In this document: in pieces, positions 62,014 to 64,000 of the stretch
Layout of the letters: every line of letters begins with the position of its first letter
How positions within the stretch are numbered: position 1 is the first letter of the stretch
Origin: Candidatus Poribacteria bacterium
GTDB taxonomy: Bacteria > Poribacteria > WGA-4E > GCA-2687025
Direction of reading: 5' to 3'
Assembly (NCBI GenBank): GCA_018644665.1
Contig: JABGQA010000104.1
Coordinates: 56,031 to 120,030, forward strand
Length of the DNA stretch: 64,000 nucleotides
Notes under the pieces: model-generated
What the model was told of the DNA's origin: nothing
The model's database searches: none
What the model saw: the letters and a program-made list of their open reading frames with translations, nothing else
Position numbers and translations under genes: made by a program

Positions 62014-63087
62014 TTAGAGCGCTTTGAGTTTCTCGGCCTGATCCGCGGCAATGAGGGGGTCGATCACCATGTCCATGCCGCCGTCGAGCACGTTGTCGAG
62101 CTGATACAGCGACAGCCCGATGCGGTGATCCGTCACGCGCCGATCCTGGAAGTTGTAAGTGCGGATCTTCTCGCTACGATCGCCCGAGCCGACCATGCTC
62201 TTCCGAGCTTCCATCCGCTCGTCGTCCTGCTCTGCCTGCATGTGGTCGTACAGCCTCGCCAGCAGGATCTTCATGGCTCGGGCGCGGTTCTTAATCTGCG
62301 ACCGCTCGTCCTTGCACACCACCATGATGCCCGTGGGCAGATGCGTCATGCGCACGGCGGAGTCGGTCATGTTCGCGTGCTGTCCACCCGGCCCGCCAGC
62401 GCGGAACGTGTCGACACGAAGTTCCTCGCTCTTGATCTCGACATCGACTTCCTCGGCCTCGGGCAGCACCGCCACTGTGACCGCGGAGGTGTGGATCCGT
62501 CCACTGGTCTCGGTTTCTGGGACGCGCTGCACGCGATGCACGCCGCTCTCGAACTTCAGCCGGCTATACACATGGTCTCCAGTTATGGAGACGACGACCT
62601 CCTTGAACCCGCCCAGCTCGGTGGGGTTCGAGTTCACGAGCTCCATCTTCCAGCGCTTGCCCTCGGCATAGCGCCCGTACATGCGCATCAGCTCGCCAGC
62701 GAAGAGGGCTGCCTCGTCTCCACCCGCGCCGGCACGAATCTCGAGGAGGATGTTCTTCTCGTCGTTCGGATCCTTTGGGAGCAGGAGGATGCGCAGCTCC
62801 TCCTCGAGCTGCTCCTGGCGTTCCCGGAGGACCTCGATCTCCTCCAGGGCCATGTCGCGGAGTTCCTGGTCGCTTTCGGTCTCAAGCAGCTCCCGCGCTT
62901 CGCCCAATTCGTCGAGCACCTTCCGGTACTCGGCGCTCGCGGTGGCTACCGGCTCGATTTCGGACCGCATACGCCCGAGGCGTTCGAGCTCGGAGGCCCG
63001 GCTGTAGACTTCCGGGTCGCCTAGATCCTTGTCGATGGATGCGAGCTTGTCTTCGATCTCGCCAAGCTTTTCGATCAGGTCGGCCAT
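62014..63087 (-). CDS. prfA: Peptide chain release factor 1
   Basis: Recognises UAA and UAG stop codons. It is 357 residues, normal for RF1. The stop-recognition tripeptide is of the P-x-T class (VPETETSGRIHTSAVTV) and the peptidyl-hydrolysis loop is GGPGGQHANMTDSAVR near residue 233; RF1 commonly has GAGGQHVNKTDSAVR, so a few loop residues differ. It is followed by prmC with a two-base gap and preceded by a chromate-transporter gene (13 bp). Confidence 0.97.
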   Translation of the reverse strand: MADLIEKLGEIEDKLASIDKDLGDPEVYSRASELERLGRMRSEIEPVATASAEYRKVLDELGEARELLETESDQELRDMALEEIEVLRERQEQLEEELRILLLPKDPNDEKNILLEIRAGAGGDEAALFAGELMRMYGRYAEGKRWKMELVNSNPTELGGFKEVVVSITGDHVYSRLKFESGVHRVQRVPETETSGRIHTSAVTVAVLPEAEEVDVEIKSEELRVDTFRAGGPGGQHANMTDSAVRMTHLPTGIMVVCKDERSQIKNRARAMKILLARLYDHMQAEQDDERMEARKSMVGSGDRSEKIRTYNFQDRRVTDHRIGLSLYQLDNVLDGGMDMVIDPLIAADQAEKLKAL

Positions 63088-63100
63088 GGTGTCCTTCCGC

Positions 63101-63772
63101 TCAGACGGCTAGATAGGTCAGCCCGATCGCCGCCGCGGCGAGCATCACGTAGATCGCGTCTATCCGAAACACGAGCAAGGCCACCATCGACAGCACGAAG
63201 ACGCCCACCGCGCGAGGATCGCCCAGAAGATACCGGCTATCCGCCCCGGTCGCATGGGACAGACGCCACATGCCCGCGAGGCTGATCGTGATACCGACCA
63301 TCACCAGCGCGAAGGGAGCCGCGTTCGCGACCAGGCCCGAGCCACGAGGAATGACGACGCCGGTAAAGCTCAGGAAGGCGTCCGCCAGGAGAGCGAGCAC
63401 CGCGGGTTTGATCCCGCGTACCGCAGCCCTGAGCGCGCCGAACAGCGTCCCCATCGGCCCGGGACGATCCACCGCGCCGTACGAGAGCGCCGCTCCGAGG
63501 AGCGTCATGCCGGATATGGACGGCAGTAGGTAAGCCACGACCGCCAACGCGGCGCCGAAGACACCCGCTTGCGTGTATCCGACGTAGGCGACCACCTTCG
63601 TCGCGATCGGGCCCGGCAAGATGTTCGCCGACGCCCACCCCGACTGAAACTGGTCCAGCGTCAGCCACTGCTGCTTGTCCACGATCTCGTCTTGCATCGC
63701 GTTGACGAGGGCATGGCCGGACCCGAAGATGAACGCGCCAAGCTTCAGGAAGGTGAGAAAGAGCTTCAGCAT
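63101..63772 (-). CDS. Chromate transporter family protein (single CHR domain)
   Basis: Membrane protein of 223 residues with a CHR domain: FGSGHALVNAMQDE, WLTLDQFQSGWASANILPGPIATK and YVGY near the N-terminus, then four to five hydrophobic helices. ChrA proteins export chromate or sulfate-like oxyanions; short single-domain forms usually occur as pairs of opposite orientation, and only one half is seen here. No regulator is adjacent. Its position between rpmE and prfA is unusual and the gene is co-directional with both, 13 bp upstream of prfA. Confidence 0.88.
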   Translation of the reverse strand: MLKLFLTFLKLGAFIFGSGHALVNAMQDEIVDKQQWLTLDQFQSGWASANILPGPIATKVVAYVGYTQAGVFGAALAVVAYLLPSISGMTLLGAALSYGAVDRPGPMGTLFGALRAAVRGIKPAVLALLADAFLSFTGVVIPRGSGLVANAAPFALVMVGITISLAGMWRLSHATGADSRYLLGDPRAVGVFVLSMVALLVFRIDAIYVMLAAAAIGLTYLAV

Positions 63773-63886
63773 GCCACCGACCGAGACGATCCCCAGGGGA
63801 TGCGCCCAAACGCGGTTGCGTGCGAACGCCGCGCGTCGGTTGGCGGATGCGGGCTCATGGAATGTGGCGCGCCAGGAGTGTCAGGA

Positions 63887-64000
63887 CTACGCCGACGCTT
63901 CTGCGTCCGTGTCAGCGGTCGCTTCCTGCTTCTGCAGGTTGAACTGCTTGTACTTCTGCTCGAACTTCTCCACGCGCCCTTCCGTGTCGACCACGCGTCG
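63887..64000 (-). CDS. rpmE: Ribosomal protein L31, C-terminal part (gene runs off the window)
   Basis: The minus strand from the right window edge to the TAG at 63887-63889 encodes 37 residues. VVDTEGRVEKFEQKY matches the conserved L31 C-terminus (typically FVDTAGRVEKF). After this it has an acidic extension ending TDAEASA, longer than in E. coli L31. The gene order rpmE-(chr)-prfA-prmC agrees with the common rpmE-prfA-prmC arrangement. The N-terminal part with any zinc cysteines lies outside the window. Confidence 0.85.
   Translation of the reverse strand, partial: RRVVDTEGRVEKFEQKYKQFNLQKQEATADTDAEASA

Noticed and set aside
1..64000. CRISPR array, rRNA, tRNA or insertion sequence
   Set aside because: No regularly spaced direct repeats, transposase or integrase genes were recognised and no rRNA or tRNA-like sequence was noticed by eye. 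A tRNA in the gaps could still be missed without a covariance-model search.

Overview
The window is dense, high-GC bacterial chromosome. Most genes have clear Shine-Dalgarno sequences and GTG and TTG starts are common. Its mix of formylglycine-type sulfatases, two phytanoyl-CoA-type (PhyH) dioxygenases, a DUF6807 (PmoA-like) protein, PQQ- and TolB-type secreted propellers and a CIRCE-controlled groESL operon recalls sponge-associated or planktonic lineages such as Candidatus Poribacteria or Latescibacteria. That placement is inference from gene content only; there is no rRNA in the window and I saw no tRNA.

Layout. 1-5.7 kb: groES-groEL under a CIRCE element, then a GH1-family protein and an ABC exporter. 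5.9-13.4 kb: pyroglutamyl peptidase, then a tight cluster (aldo/keto reductase, sulfatase, large glycoside hydrolase, second sulfatase-like enzyme, PhyH dioxygenase) that looks like a sulfated-glycan catabolic operon. 13.5-18.2 kb: DUF1801, a glycerophosphodiesterase, a DUF4175-like membrane protein with MoxR, and a LamG-like lipoprotein. 18.2-28.8 kb, minus strand: an apparent operon dut - GAF-rich histidine kinase - receiver protein - glgC - phosphohexomutase - yvcK - a nucleotidyltransferase/beta-helix/DUF89 fusion - nagB. It joins sugar-1-phosphate activation, UDP-sugar-responsive YvcK and amino-sugar recycling to a putative metabolite-repair phosphatase. 28.9-37.8 kb: nucleoside hydrolase, RadC, a RimK-like ligase, a DHDPS-family aldolase with a decayed paralogue nearby, a BNR propeller, malic enzyme and a sigma-70-family factor ending in a good terminator. 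38.4-41.2 kb: a globin-coupled sensor kinase with an NtrC-type sigma-54 activator. 41.2-45.1 kb: minus-strand cluster of GH43/32-like propeller, PhyH, methyltransferase and DUF6807. 45-53 kb: looser accessory stretch with long gene-poor gaps, a dehydrogenase, TolB-like protein, kelch pseudogene, SGNH hydrolase, PhoPQ-related protein and nitrilase. 53.5-61 kb: FMN reductase, two PQQ-propeller proteins with an AMP-binding-like enzyme, and a tandem pair of TolB-like proteins, one frameshifted. 61-64 kb: prmC-prfA and the end of rpmE, with a chromate transporter gene between rpmE and prfA.

The two observations most likely to be undescribed are these. (1) A short C-terminal tail of fixed spacing, V-x3-G-x5-W-[GAR]-x-[LR]-[KR], ends five unrelated exported beta proteins and survives out of frame in the kelch pseudogene. 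It looks like a sorting or attachment tag. (2) The 838-residue nucleotidyltransferase/beta-helix/DUF89 fusion sits inside a nucleotide-sugar operon. Other notable points are a GH1 protein whose nucleophile glutamate is glycine, a sulfatase-family enzyme with threonine at the formylglycine position, and several frameshifted or truncated genes that mark recent duplication and decay.
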